NCBI GenBank assembly: GCA_038363925.1
Contig: JAQQWL010000015.1
Span: 2,604,001-2,668,000, forward strand
Direction of reading: 5' to 3'
From: Apiospora phragmitis
Lineage: Eukaryota; Ascomycota; Sordariomycetes; Amphisphaeriales; Apiosporaceae
Length of the DNA: 64,000 bases
Shown here: positions 22,977 through 34,629 of the stretch, piece after piece
How the letters are laid out: each line of letters begins with the position of its first letter
How positions within the stretch are numbered: position 1 is the stretch's first letter
Translations under genes and position numbers: made by a program
Notes under the pieces: generated by a model
Databases searched by the model: none
The model's input: the letters and a program-made list of their open reading frames with translations, nothing else
What the model was told of the DNA's origin: nothing

Positions 22977-24867
22977 TTAAGCCTTGGACTTTGTCCGCTT
23001 CATGCTGAACTGGGACTGGTTGGTGTGCACCCGGTCGATATCGAACGGGTTGTCGTTGTACGCCGCCAACGAGTGGTGCGTCGGCACGCGCGCCAACGAG
23101 GACCGCTGCGAGGCGGGCCGTGAGCCGGGGCGTGAGTTTCCTGTGCGGATGGCGGCGAACGCGGGTCCGTCGCGTTCCGCATCGTCGTCATCGCCAGCCG
23201 TGGCAGCGCCGTTGGCGCCCTCGGTCAGGGTGCGCTCGGAGCCCTTCTCCCCCTCGTTCTCCTCGGCGTCGGCGGCGGCCTGTTCGGCCTTGAGCCGCTT
23301 CATGAAGGCGAGCGACTCGGCGGCGAAGTGGCACTTGGCGCGGATCTGGGGGCCGTACTTGTAGAACAGGAAGGGGAAGGGCACGCAGGCGAGCGCCAGG
23401 AAGGCGGGGATGCTCGAGGCCCAGTGGATGCCGAGGTCGGCGTACATGTAGCTCGTGAAGAGGGGGAAGGCGAAGCCGAAGAGGGAGCGCAGCACCGAGT
23501 TGGCCGCCAGCACGGACGCGGCGAAGATGGTGTAGGCGTCGATCAGGTAGTTCATGATGCTGAGGAAAACGAGCACCATGCCGAAGCCGAAGGGCACGCC
23601 GGCGGCGATGCTGACGACCCAGTGGATCGAGGCCGAGTTGGTCCAGGCGAACCAGAACAGACCGACGGGCAGGGCGACGGCGCCGACCATGGCGGGCGGC
23701 AGGCGCGCCTCGGGCGGCGCGAAGCCCTCGTTCTCGTCCTCGATGCGGATGTAGCGGCTGTTGTCCCAGATGCTGTACGCGACGGCGAAGATCATGCCGA
23801 CCATGATACCCAAAAAGGCCAGCCCGCTGATGCCCTGGCTCCAGCCGCGCTGGCCCTGGAAGACGATGGGGAAGGCGCCGAACAGCATGTAGAGCGTGCC
23901 GTAGACGATGGCCATGAAGATGGACAGCAGCAGCACGATGGGCTCGCGGAAGAGCAGGATCCAGGGCCGCGACAGGGCGGTGCGCAGCGACTGGCCGAGC
24001 GTGACGCGGCCCCGGTCGGCGTCGATCTTGCTGACGTAGTGCTTGCCCGTCCGCTTCGAGAGGGCGGCGGCGCGCTTCCGGAGCAGCACGGGCGCGTACG
24101 TCTCGGGCACCAGCAGGCCGCCCACGATCCAGAAGAAGCCCGAGAAGGCGGCCAGGAAGCCCATGACCCAGCGCCAGCCCGCGGCCTGGCCCAGGAAGCC
24201 GCCGATGATGGGGCCGAGGACGGGGCCGAGGAAGGGCGCGGCCGCGAACAGAGACATCGCTGAGACCTCGCTGGGCGGCGGGGAACATGTCGGCGATAAC
24301 ACCACCTGCGTTGGTCAGCGGGGAAGAACCAAAAGCGCCCGCGAAGAAGCGCAGCACCAGCAGTGTGGTCGGGCCATTGGCCCCCGCCGTGCCCGCGTTG
24401 AAGGCGGTCAGGGCCGCGTAGGTGGCGAAGAACAGAACCTGGCGGCCGAATACTTCACTCAGCGGCGCCCACAGCAAAGGGCCGACGGCGAAGCCCAGCA
24501 CGAACAGCGAGACGCCCAGCGTGGCGACCTCCTGGGTGATACCAAACTCCTCGATGATCTGCCTAATACCGCCCGAGTAGGCCGACGAGACCAGCGCGAC
24601 GGCGAGGGTCGCGAGGGCGACGGTGAAGGTGATGAACCATTTGGTGACGGTGCTGAAGTTGAAGGGGTTACGGGGGTCGTGCGGTACCCATTGCACCAGG
24701 TAAGGGTCCTCCTCTGTGCCGGAGCCGGGGTATGGGTGGTTGAGCACGGAGTCGGTGATGCCCGACTGGTCGAATACTATCCGCCAGTAGGGGATTTTGT
24801 GTGGTGCTGTGTGTTCGAGGTCGTGGCCGCCAGGTTGTTTTGGCTTGGTATCCTTTTCGGACGCCAT
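22977..24867 (-). CDS. MFS transporter, DHA1 polyamine/drug type (one frameshift)
   Basis: Plasma-membrane proton antiporter of the TPO/FLR-like DHA1 group. The start is at 24867, followed by a cytosolic N-tail ending NPFNFSTVTKWFITF, which leads into helix 1. Visible marks are PLSEVFGRQVLFF (loop 2-3 motif), LRFFAGAFGSSPLTNAGGVI (helix 4-5) and, in the second frame, AAPFLGPVLGPIIGGF (antiporter motif C). About 12 helices in total end near FYKYGPQI, then a long charged C-tail. The frames meet near 24256-24262, between GGVIADMFPAAQRGLS and MSLFAAAPFLGP, where an indel of one or two bases is enough. Everything else is family-like, so either a recent pseudogene or an assembly indel. GC is high. 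The substrate cannot be predicted. Confidence 0.8.
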
Positions 24868-27486
24868 TGCGCCGGGTCGCTGATTGGTAGGTTTTTCGTG
24901 TGACTCGACTCTAAATGTTTGCTACCCGTCGGTTAGGTTCGGGAATGTCGCAATTCTGCAGCGGGAAGTGGACCGAGGTCGGTCACTACTTTTTAGGTTA
25001 CAGTATTGGCTAGAGAGACAGAAACACGAGAGTCTCAAAAAGGTAGGATAAGACAGGGATGTCGTAGATCTAAGATGTAGCCAAGTGAGGAATCTGAGTC
25101 GGGATGGATGGGGGCAAAGGGGGAGGTGGGATGGCAGGTATTATAAAGGACGAATGAATCATCGGCCGCACTCTTTACAGAATACGGGCGCCGAGGTATA
25201 AAAACTATTTTTTTTCGACGGCGAGACGGACCTCGCGACCAAAATGCTTCTTCGCTGATTACAAGGGTGCCGAACAGCTCCACCCTCTTGCTCTCCACGC
25301 CCTTTCAGTCGACCATGGTCAATCTTAGATGGTCAAAGCCTAGAACGGATTTAGTAAGAAGCCCCAGAAACGGGATTAAACGCCGGGCTTTTCGCCTGCC
25401 TCCAGGGATCGTCAACGTCATGTCGCCCGGTCTTCAGGTCATCCGAAGTGGTCACCCTTATGCAGTTGCATAAAAAGGAGCTAACTCCGTGCCTTGCCGC
25501 TTCTCAGCCCGCCTTTGGCGAGTCAGCTATTCTGCAACGGATGATTCAACTGAGTCTGACCAAGTATTGAACGAAATATTTTTTGAGCCTCTGCGTCTAC
25601 AATGCGTCTACAAATAGACCTGAACCCTCCTTTTCTTCTTTGAAGTGTAATATTTCCACGTTGTACTCTCTAGAATATTCCATACCTCTCGTACCACAGA
25701 CAGTCTTCATTATGCTCTTGCATTCATGCGAGTCATAGGTGCAGCCGTCGTAAGCCTCGGTTCCGATGCAGCTTACTAGTCATGCCTGTACTCATAGCTG
25801 CTGTCCGACAACTTTTCCACATTTGTGTGGTGGTGGACATGGCAACGGAACTACTGTTTGACGGGACCCAACACCAAGGTGCTGGAACGCGCTAAACAGT
25901 AGTAACTCACCGCTAAGAAAGGTGCGCCGAACAGAGTCTAATCCGGAAAGGAAACATGCTTAATAATTAACAAAGGTGTTACCAATAGAGAGAAGAGAAA
26001 GGGACATGACGCAAACAGGGACCGGTCCGCCTTTGGCGTAGTTTGAGTCCGATGCTTTATGCTTACTTAGTACGCCAGATTCGGATTACGAAGCATTCCA
26101 GATTGGCATTAGCATGGAAGCAAGATAAGCGGTGGGCGGGGATTGGGGACTCTGGAACTCTGAGAATCTGGGTCGGACATCGGAGCATTTCTCTTTTCCT
26201 GAATCCCGTTCCTGCTAGCGCCGCGTTCAACCTTGGACTTTTCGCTCTTAACGCAAAGCAAATCACACCGTAGTCAAGCCGGCCACCATTGATAGTAGAA
26301 TGCCAATACTCCCTAGCGCTGACTGGAGCTTAAAACGTATGCATGCGGCCTTCCGAAGTTTTACTTATAAATCCTTAACACCGTCTGACTCGGACTCGGG
26401 CGTAGCAAGCATTCAAGTCCGCTCAGCCGCATAGCATGTCGACGTTTGCAGTCAGCTGGGAATGCCGTGTGAGAGAAACAGTTCCTTTTGTCAGCTTCCT
26501 CGGGTTAACCCTCACACCTGGCGGCGCCTTACGATATTTAAGTCTTCCCTAAGCTGCCGGATAAGATGCCACCTTCTCAGCCCAGTCAGCCCCCCTCAGG
26601 GGATCGTCGACATGGTAGTATCACCAGTGGTCCCAGGGACCGGCACCTACATACTACTATGTAAGTAATCGGGAGTGGCTTTTCGCTGGCCATGGCACAT
26701 GGGCTTCTGCATCGGTCCGGATGACACCCGAACCCTTCACGCAAGTAGCTACCCCTCACTTTTATGCAAGCTGGCGGAGAGATGTACAAATCCCCTCCAC
26801 ACTTTCCACGCAACTCCCCACGACCCCGGGCACCGAGCCCGACAGATATGGTAAGATATAGTGATACATATAAGCAAGGGTATGCATAAAGTGGTACTTT
26901 GCTTATCGTTGCCCTTTTTTATAGAATACATCGGGCCCGAGAGGCATAGTTCGGACGGACAGTTCGGACGGACTCACACCCGGACATGTCAGCCGGATAT
27001 GTCCAGCTATCACCATGCATATCTTGGTGGCGCCGCATGACTGCAGACGACGTAAAGGGTCTAGATAGAACACGTACTTTTGGCCCCTCACCCCCAAGGG
27101 TGAAAGTACGACTCGTGGGCAAGGCCGACTCCAATGAGCAGAGCCGGCAGCCGTCAGGATCCATACAGCCAAGCAGCTGCCCCGCGCTACATACTTCACG
27201 CGTGGTAAACTCCCGATTCGCAAGAGAACAGCGATTATAATTGCGGTAATTAGGAACGCCTATTAGGCTCAAAACAGCGTGTCTATCTTGCGGATGATCC
27301 TCATCGGCTGGCAGGTGTATATGAATGGACTTATTTGCTGATGGCAGAGATATGTTAACCGTGACATATCTGAAAGCAGAGCGCGAACAGTAGCATTAAT
27401 AACAAAGTGCCATAAAAAACCGTAGATTCTCATCATGTACCAGATTTATGTAGCCATACCCGGTATCTAGTCGTCTTCTAATTCGT
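24868..27486. other. intergenic, no recognisable gene
   Basis: 2.6 kb without a convincing gene. Small frames (for example 25035-25298 -, 26919-27272 -) have no family match. A 12-base unit AGTTCGGACGGA occurs twice in tandem near 26950. A hairpin with CGTACTTT/AAAGTACG outer arms and CACCC/GGGTG inner arms lies at about 27071-27112. It may be decayed gene sequence. Confidence 0.5.
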
Positions 27487-29146
27487 CTAATCTTTCTTAT
27501 TCTGTTGTCTATTATCATCATCTCGTCTCGCATTGTGGACATCATCACCATCAGCTTGATCGTCCCACGCCACGACCGTCATGTCCGACTTGACCCGGAA
27601 CTTCTCACCCCGCCAGGAGACACTGGTGCCGAGCAGTACCGCCCAGGCCCAGATGGGGAAGGCGAGGAACTCGCGCCCCAGCCAGGCCAGGAACCACTCG
27701 CCCAGCCGTCGCCGCTCCGTGCCGCCCCGCGCGGTGCCACGTGCAAAAGCGGGCGTGTGCTCGTCGATCTGAACGCTGTGACCGGCATGCAGTCGGCCAA
27801 ACAGGATTCTGTCATGAACCACCCAAAAGCGATCGCCCCCGTCCAACAAGAAGCCCAACTGGCCCACGTCTGCGGGATGCCGAGATACGTGTGGACCCAG
27901 GGCACCGTGGTGAGACCATAGGCAATAGAGGTGCAGCAGATGAGCGACTGGATGCCGGGCTCGACCAATGTGGCGGCCAGGACGGTCCATTTCCGGACCC
28001 GCAGCCAGCGCTTGCGGCGGGCGATATAACCGGCGACGGACATGCCCGCCATGGGCTGGATGGCCAGATTACCCCAAGCCAAGCCGTGGTTCTTAAAGCC
28101 GGGGATCTTAGACCTCCACAGCAGATCGCCGATCAAGTGGTCCTCGCAGATATAGGCCGAGAAATGGTCCAATCCAGAGGGCAGATGTGCGACGGACGCG
28201 GGTAGGATGGGATTCCGGCTGGAATCTGTGACCATGTCGAGATGCGACTTGCGGAACATGTTGCTCTTCCCCACGGCGCATGGCGCGACACCGACCGTGT
28301 TGATGGCCCCGTAGAACTTGGCATGCTCGGTCGCCATAAACATCTCTTCCAGTCGGCCTCCGCCCTGGGACAGAAGTGATTTTGAGACATCACGGTCGTG
28401 TGCCGTGCCGGGGTCGCCTGCAAGAAGACGTCGTGTTTCGGGGGTACCGGGCTGGATCGACGATACGGTATCTACCACAATGGGCATCTGGTGGGTGAAC
28501 TTGTACGGCATCTCGCCTGTATATCCACATAGCTTATCGACCATGTGGCCAGCAGCTCCTCTAGCGATCCAGACATTGCAGTCGGCTATCCAGACGATGT
28601 CGCCCTTGGCCTCCCTGTACGCCCGGCTGAGGTTTCGGATCTTGGGGTTCGGGCCCAGCCTGTCGGCGTGGCCACCGCTGCTGCTGCCGTGGAGGAGCGG
28701 ATCCTCGTCCTCGACGAAGATGCGGGCGTCGGCGTCGGGGAACTCGTCGAGCAGCCGGCGCATCACGGCGTAGGCGGCGTCCGCCCTCGAGGACACGCAG
28801 AAGTAGATAGTGAACCGGTCGCGCGGGTAGTCCTGTCGGAACGTGGAGGCGAGGCACTCGTACAGGAAGGGCTCGAGGCCCTTCGCGGGGCGCAGGATGG
28901 TTACATGGGGGACGTCCTGCTTGGGCTTGGTCGGGGAGACGGGCTTGGTCGGGACGGCGGCATAGTTTCGGAAGCTAGAGTGTGATCGGGCCAGAAGTCA
29001 ATTGGAAGTCCAACGCCATGATATATATATTTTAGGGGGAGAGGTTGCATCACGTACATTTTGTAGCTACCAATGGCTTGGACGCCTATGACGAAGACGC
29101 CCCAGACGAGGGAGACGTATCCGAGAGCCTCGGTAGCAGATGGCAT
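27487..29146 (-). CDS. ceramide glucosyltransferase (GT21), one frameshift
   Basis: Makes glucosylceramide from ceramide and UDP-glucose in Golgi membranes. Exon 1 is 29146-29058, with a membrane helix (LGYVSLVWGVFVIGVQAIG); the intron is 29057-28975 (GTACGT...TAG, 83 bp). Exon 2 opens FRNYAAVPTKPVSPTKP and has HVTILRPAKGLEPFLYECLA, the metal/nucleotide Asp in IVWIADCNVW, CEDHLIGDLLWRSKIPGF, and RRKRW, the (Q/R)xxRW motif of GT21. A T run (plus-strand AAAA, 27825-27828) appears one base short. The continuation FWVVHDRILFGRLHAGHSV, then FPIWAWAVLLGTSVSWRG, lies in the other frame, ending at 27487. All catalytic motifs are upstream of the slip. The ATG at 29146 is the first in frame. Confidence 0.85.
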
Positions 29147-29182
29147 TGCGGCGGTTGCTGTTGCACCGGATGCCAAGCCCAA

Positions 29183-29579
29183 GGTAAAGTAAAAACTACT
29201 TCTTCGGTAAAGAAGTACCCTGTGATGACGTAAAGACGGCTTTCACCCTCGGCCGGTCATACGGATATCGGACCAGATTCTCCAAACACGGATTCTCTGG
29301 GACGATGCGAAACGGCCGCACACATAACGAGATAGGGTTTCATGCTATCAGAAAGACGGTGGCTCGTTCTATCGTCTTGAGCAATCTTGGGCCCGCTGGG
29401 ACGCCGGCTCCATCAGGCCCCGCCCTTTGGAAGAATATTGGGTCTCGGTGTGAATTGTCAGGACGGTCTGACGGTGAATGAGAACTTGCGCTTCAGGCCA
29501 CATTTTAGCTGGGCTAGTCAAATGCTTAGCACTGCACAGGGCAGCAGCCGCACTGTAGCTGACCTAAAGCTGCGGGCAC
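29183..29579. other. upstream spacer of the glucosyltransferase gene
   Basis: Normal-composition DNA between the glucosyltransferase start and the small TIR element. It is expected to hold the promoter, but no motif was recognised. Confidence 0.5.
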
Positions 29580-29896
29580 TAGGGGTGGCATTTAAAAAAA
29601 CCGGTTTTTTTATTTTTTAAATATATAAGGCTTAGCGGTTAAGTTTAACTCTAAGAAACTAGAGTAAAAAACTAAGCTTAGTTTTTATATTATTTTTAAT
29701 ATATATTTTATATTAATAACTTATTAATATTAATTAAACTTTTAATAATAATAATAAAAATAATAAACTTTTTTTTCTTTTAATTAAAAGCTTAGCGCAC
29801 GTTATTAAAGAATCTAGTTTATTAATTTGAACTAGTTTAAACTAATTTTAAAAAACTTGAAGTTAAACTTAAAATCCTGGTGTTTTGCCACCCCTA
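29580..29896. mobile_element. MITE-like element with TA duplication and short inverted ends
   Basis: A 313-bp AT-rich body (29582-29894) is bounded by TA on each side (29580-29581 and 29895-29896). It carries perfect inverted ends: CTAGGGGTGGCA on the left and TGCCACCCCTAG on the right. The inside has no coding capacity and is RIP-like. Size, TA target and lack of coding fit a non-autonomous Tc1/mariner-type element; the mobilising partner is not in the window (its ends differ from those of the Fot1-like element at 6865). Confidence 0.8.
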
Positions 29897-30476
29897 GCGA
29901 GCACAGCATAAGGAAACATAGCTTTCCCCCTCCCCCCCCCTCTCTTAGAGCTTCGAGGTCCAAAGCTCCCCACTTCGAGGTACGTGCCCCACCAAGCTTT
30001 CGCTAGCCGAGATTTTCCGAATTAGCCATAAAATCTCGTCCTTGGGGTTTTTTTTCTTTGCAAGGTCAACACTTCACACACAAGCGAATTCTCGAGACTC
30101 AGGATACAGAATTGTACATGAGCTCCGACCAAATGGCTTAGAGCAGCTTCGATTGAATGGCCTCCTCAATCGTGTAATTGCTATCTCACATCGGGAGGAG
30201 CGTCCCTCATGTGAGTAAGTTTTCTATGTTTTCCACGTTTTCCAACATTCCCAAATGCAAAGGGGCCATGGCATGCCAATCACGGTGATGACAATTTATT
30301 TTTATAATTGGAGCTTAGAGACGTCAAACTCTCGATGAGCCACCAAATGACTACAACGGTATCTGAGTTATTGGCTATGGTCCCATCATTTTTGCACATG
30401 ATCAGCAACTTGGCTCTTGCGACTTGCTAACTCCTGGTGCAAAGATAGACCACAATGATGTGAAGATCATACCTCA
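29897..30476. other. intergenic, upstream of SEN2
   Basis: Contains a C/T tract near 29926-29945 and a T run near 30048. No gene. Probable promoter region of the SEN2 gene. Confidence 0.5.
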
Positions 30477-32225
30477 ATGAACCAAACTCAAGAATCCTTC
30501 CCGGCCTCGCCAGTCCCCGCGGCTGGCTTGCCTTCCGGTACAGCTCGTGATGGGCCAAATGTGTCGCAACCTGAAAAAAGAGCCCACCTCGGCTGTAGTG
30601 CCTTCAGCTCCCAGGCCAACACCTTTGACAAAGATCCACGAACTGCCGATTCCTATTCGCACGTTCCCCTTACCCAGCTTCTATCCGAGTAATCCTCTGT
30701 CACTGATCCATGTCATCTACACATGGATCACACAGGCCTTGACTGCCCCGCACGAGCCCTCGATTGTCCATGAAGGAATATGGTCGGCCAAGACGCGAAG
30801 TGTACACATCGTGGATGCGAAAGCAATCCGCGCTCTGTGGGAGCAAGGCTTCTATGGGAAAGGACATCTCAGTCGAAGTGAACCCAACTGGTTGAAACGC
30901 GAACAAACCCGCAGTGGCACCCAGAAGCAGCATGTCGCAGAAGAGTATACCCGCCAGCGACGCGAGGAACGACAGCAGATGAAGTGGGACCGCGCCAGGA
31001 AGGAGCAAGAGGCCATCCACCGTGTTCGCCGTCTCGAGTCGCTCGTTGCACCTGTAGGACCGATGGAGCTCCTCCGCCTGCCCAATTCCCCTAGTGATCT
31101 CGCAGCACTTCTTGCTCCCAGTGACGCTATGGCAGAATCTCTCGATCTCCTTGCCAATGGACAGGCTCCTAGTAGGGATGTTAGTGCATCAGCAGCCGGC
31201 CCGCATTTGTCTTTGGGTGATCTGTCCACCCCGACTGCCAAGTTACAGGCCAACAGTAGTGCAACTAGCGCAGAGACTTTGGTAGAATCTCTGGTGAACG
31301 GGAGCCAAGAGCAACAAGGGACACCTACAAATTCGTATCCTTCCCCTCCGCCCGAGACACCACTGGAGAGCCTGGCCCAAATCAAGAGGCGGAAAAGTGT
31401 TCGGTTCTCTCCGAGGGTCGTGTCAACAACTTTTATGAATTCAGACCCGCCAAGCCCTAGCCTAGGAATGACAATGAACGGTCGTGGAGCTGTGAAAGCG
31501 ATGGACGGGATACTCACTAATGGCGCAGTGCCCTTCCAGGAGCCTTCCATCCTACCCCTCGGCAATGTTACGTCGAGCAATGTCCTGCCGGAACCTGCGC
31601 AGAAGTCATCATTGCCGACCCTAAGCGCCATGTCCAACGACGCTTCTCTGGCAGTCGTGGATAAGGAGCATCTGCAGCTCACACGCGAGGAGGCTTTCTT
31701 CCTCACTTTCGGACTTGGCGTCCTCAAGGTTCGAGATGAGAAGTCTGGAGAGCTTCTCTCGACGCAGGACCTGTTCAACATATGCCGGGGCTATTCCTAC
31801 TATCCCCGAGGCAATTGGATTTCCAGTCCGATGATCCGTTCTTGGTCCAGTACGCCGTGTACCACCATTTCCGGTCTCTTGGCTGGGTGGTACGGCCCGG
31901 TATCAAGTTCGGCTGCGATTGGCTTCTGTACAACCGCGGCCCAGCATTCTCGCATGCCGAGTTTGCTATCTCCGTCATTCCCTCTTATTCCGACCCTGGC
32001 TGGAAGAGTCGAGGCCGCAAGGCGCAAGCTCACAATTGGCATTGGCTACACTCGGTGAACCGTGTACAGTCGACAGCGGTCAAGACGCTTGTTCTGGTCT
32101 ACGTTGACATACCACTACCCGGGACAAGTGATGGTGATGTCGCTGATGTCGCATCCCTCTTGAAGCAGTACAGGGTTCGGGAATTCATGTTGAAGAGATG
32201 GCCGATCAATCGGCGTCGGGATTGA
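30477..32225 (+). CDS. SEN2: tRNA-splicing endonuclease catalytic subunit Sen2 (frameshifted)
   Basis: Subunit of the tRNA-intron endonuclease that cuts the 5' splice site of pre-tRNAs. The N-terminal block reads LTKIHELPIPIRTFPLPSF and NPLSLIHVIYTWI, followed by a charged coil (EEYTRQRREERQQMKWDRAR). A low-complexity linker leads to the endonuclease domain: TREEAFFLTFGLGVL and, in a second frame, DDPFLVQYAVYHHFRSLGW. The catalytic Tyr, His and Lys appear in CDWLLYNRGP, FSHAEFA and VKTLVLVY; the family end LKRWPINRRRD is present. Two slips are needed: the A run at 30574-30579 looks one base short (linking the ATG at 30477 to the main frame), and another lies at about 31808-31818. Because SEN2 is essential in yeast, sequence error is a real possibility. 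Confidence 0.85.
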
Positions 32226-32887
32226 TGCGATTGATGTACGAGATATGAGACATGTTACAATACCATTGCATTGGTCGGCGTTCGGGGATTTTTGAAAACG
32301 ATGCTGTCATACGATTAGGAATGGAGGTACGGATAAGGCTGGTTGCCGTTTGATGATCTTATATACCAGTCAGAGGGACGCGTGACTTCCAACTGATTAT
32401 AAATATTGAACATAACTTCATGATGCATCTTGCAATACTCTTCTCCACGGCTGATTTGACTTGATTCTGCCCTTTTCCCACCTATTGGTGCTACCATAAC
32501 CATGAGGTACATTGCCATGTAGCCTCAATTCATTGACGATTGCGGTTGGTTCTGCAATGCAGCCCAACTGCATGATCAACACCTCCTGCGGTGTATATTC
32601 ACCCCAATCCCTCACAACAGGCACTTGGCACTTTGTTCTGACTGCAAGGCAAGGGAATCCCCGCGGTGAGGTAGCACGGGCGCTTACACTTCGCCGCGAG
32701 CTAGCGCATTTGCAGCTCTCGGGATCTTATCGTTTTGCTTACGTTGGATCGTTGGTTGCCCCTTGCTTTTTTTTCATTCCCTCTCTTTTCCTTTTCTTCT
32801 GGGAATTTCACTATTGGTTGTGCCTTTTCCCAAGCAGTCATCTGATCCGTGCTGATTGCAAAGGGGCCAATTCCCTGTGAAAAAGCC
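32226..32887. other. intergenic, promoter region of the MFS gene
   Basis: Pyrimidine-rich stretch just before 32821 (TTTTCATTCCCTCTCTTTTC), typical of strongly expressed fungal promoters. No gene recognised. Confidence 0.5.
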
Positions 32888-34522
32888 ATGACAGCCGCAC
32901 TCAACGGCGGCCCGAAAGCCAACGGCAATGGATACAACGATTACCGCCCCGAGCTGGATGGCCATGATGAGCTAGCGGCTAGTGAGCAGACGCCGCTATT
33001 GGCCACCTCCCCAATTGCGCCCGCGCAGGACCCGGAGGTGGCCGAGGCCATATGTGCCGAAGAGGAAGCAGCAGTAGCAGCAGCAAATGGTGGCGTTGGT
33101 GACCAGCACGGCCACGACAAGCCGCTGAACAAGACGCAGATCTTCCTGCTCTGCTACGCGCGCCTGGTCGAGCCCGTCGCCTTCTTCTCCATCTTCCCCT
33201 ACATCAACCAGATGATCCAGCACGTGTCTCCCGGCGTGCGCGACGCCGACGTCGGCTTCTACTCGGGCCTGATCGAGTCCCTGTTCAGTTTGACGCAGAT
33301 GCTCGTCATGCTATTTTGGGGCCGCGTCGCCGACCGCGTCGGCCGCAAGCCGGTCCTGGTCGCGAGTTTGGTCGGCGTGTGCGGCGCCACCAGCATCTTC
33401 GGCATGGCGACGAGCCTGTGGCAGATGGTGCTGTTCCGGTGCCTCGCGGGGGTGTTTGCGGGCACCATCGTGACGATCCGCACCATGATCAGCGAGCACT
33501 CGACGCCGCGCACGCAGGCGCGCAGTTTTAGTTTTTTCGCCTTCGCGGGCAACGTCGGCATCACCGTCGGGCCTTTACTGGGCGGCGTCCTGGCCGACCC
33601 GGCGCAGCAGTACCCGGGCGTCTTCGGCGGCGTTCGGTTCTTCGAGCGGTACCCCTACGCGCTACCCAGTTTTGCCGTAGGCGCGGTGGGGCTGACCGCC
33701 GTCCTCACGAGCGCGTTCTTCGTCGAGGAGACGCTCGTCAAGAAGTCGAAAGCGACGGCGCAGGAGGAAGGGGTAGGGAGCGTGGGTCCTGCGAAGGAGA
33801 AGAGCACGTGGGAGCTCCTCAAGACGCCCGGCGTCGGCTTCGTGTTATACGTGTTCGCGCACGTCATGCTGCTGGCCTTCGCCTACACGGCCATCATCTC
33901 CATCTTCTGGTTCACGTCGGTGGAGCTGGGCGGGATCGAGTTCACCAAGTTCCAGATTGGCCTCTTCATGGCCCTGACGGGCGTCTCCCAGGCCTTTTGG
34001 TTGTTGGTCGTCTTCCCGCCCCTGCAGCACCGGCTCGGCACCAACGGCGTCATGCGCCTCTGCGCGAACTGCTACCCCTTCTTCCTCGGCACCAACGCGC
34101 TGCTCAACGCGCTACGCCGCGCGGGGTTCGACAGCGCCTTCTGGGTCGCGGTCCCGTGCTTCTTGGCCGTCGGGCCGGGCGTCTCCATGAGCTTCACGGC
34201 CGTGCAGCTCGCCCTCAACGACATCAGCCCGAGCCCGGCCATGCTCGGCACGCTCAATGCGCTCGCGCTCACGGGTTTGAGCGGCCTGCGCGCGTTCACG
34301 CCCGCGCTGTTTACGAGCATCTTCGCGCTCGGGGCGAATTCGCAGTTCTTGGGCGGGTATCTCGTCTGGGCCATCCTCGTCCTGCTCGCGGCCGGCTTCA
34401 CCGTCGCGGCACGGTACTTGCCTGAGGCTAGCGAGAAGGGCTTTCCTACGGCGGCGACGACCGCTACTGAGGCGCATGCGGTGCGGCAAGACGAGACGGA
34501 AGTCGAGGGTGGGACGAGGTAG
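32888..34522 (+). CDS. MFS transporter, ZIFL1/YCR023C-like
   Basis: Intact single-exon gene of 544 residues. The ATG at 32888 is the first in frame; the open frame extends to a GTG at 32849 only. The cytosolic N-tail is rich in Asp/Ala (TPLLATS). Then come 12 predicted helices, with the loop 2-3 motif FWGRVADRVGRKPVLVAS, the helix 4 segment LFRCLAGVFAGTIVTIRTMI and the helix 5 segment FAGNVGITVGPLLGG. A charged central loop (EETLVKKSKATAQEE) separates the halves. The group includes zinc-induced facilitator-like proteins and vacuolar or plasma-membrane carriers; substrate unknown. Very GC-rich third positions. Ends only about 100 bases before a NACHT remnant. Confidence 0.85.
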   Translation: MTAALNGGPKANGNGYNDYRPELDGHDELAASEQTPLLATSPIAPAQDPEVAEAICAEEEAAVAAANGGVGDQHGHDKPLNKTQIFLLCYARLVEPVAFFSIFPYINQMIQHVSPGVRDADVGFYSGLIESLFSLTQMLVMLFWGRVADRVGRKPVLVASLVGVCGATSIFGMATSLWQMVLFRCLAGVFAGTIVTIRTMISEHSTPRTQARSFSFFAFAGNVGITVGPLLGGVLADPAQQYPGVFGGVRFFERYPYALPSFAVGAVGLTAVLTSAFFVEETLVKKSKATAQEEGVGSVGPAKEKSTWELLKTPGVGFVLYVFAHVMLLAFAYTAIISIFWFTSVELGGIEFTKFQIGLFMALTGVSQAFWLLVVFPPLQHRLGTNGVMRLCANCYPFFLGTNALLNALRRAGFDSAFWVAVPCFLAVGPGVSMSFTAVQLALNDISPSPAMLGTLNALALTGLSGLRAFTPALFTSIFALGANSQFLGGYLVWAILVLLAAGFTVAARYLPEASEKGFPTAATTATEAHAVRQDETEVEGGTR

Positions 34523-34629
34523 TTTAGGAGAGTCATCCCAGGTGTATACCGTGTTGGATGCATGGGAGGGTCTGTGTGAGACCAAGGCCACGGGGAATAA
34601 AGGGGCAAAGGAGAAGTATGATAGAGTAT

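Noticed and set aside
23328..24263. 311-codon plus-strand frame
   Set aside because: Antisense shadow of the MFS transporter; composition is low-complexity Glu/Asp/Gly/Ala.
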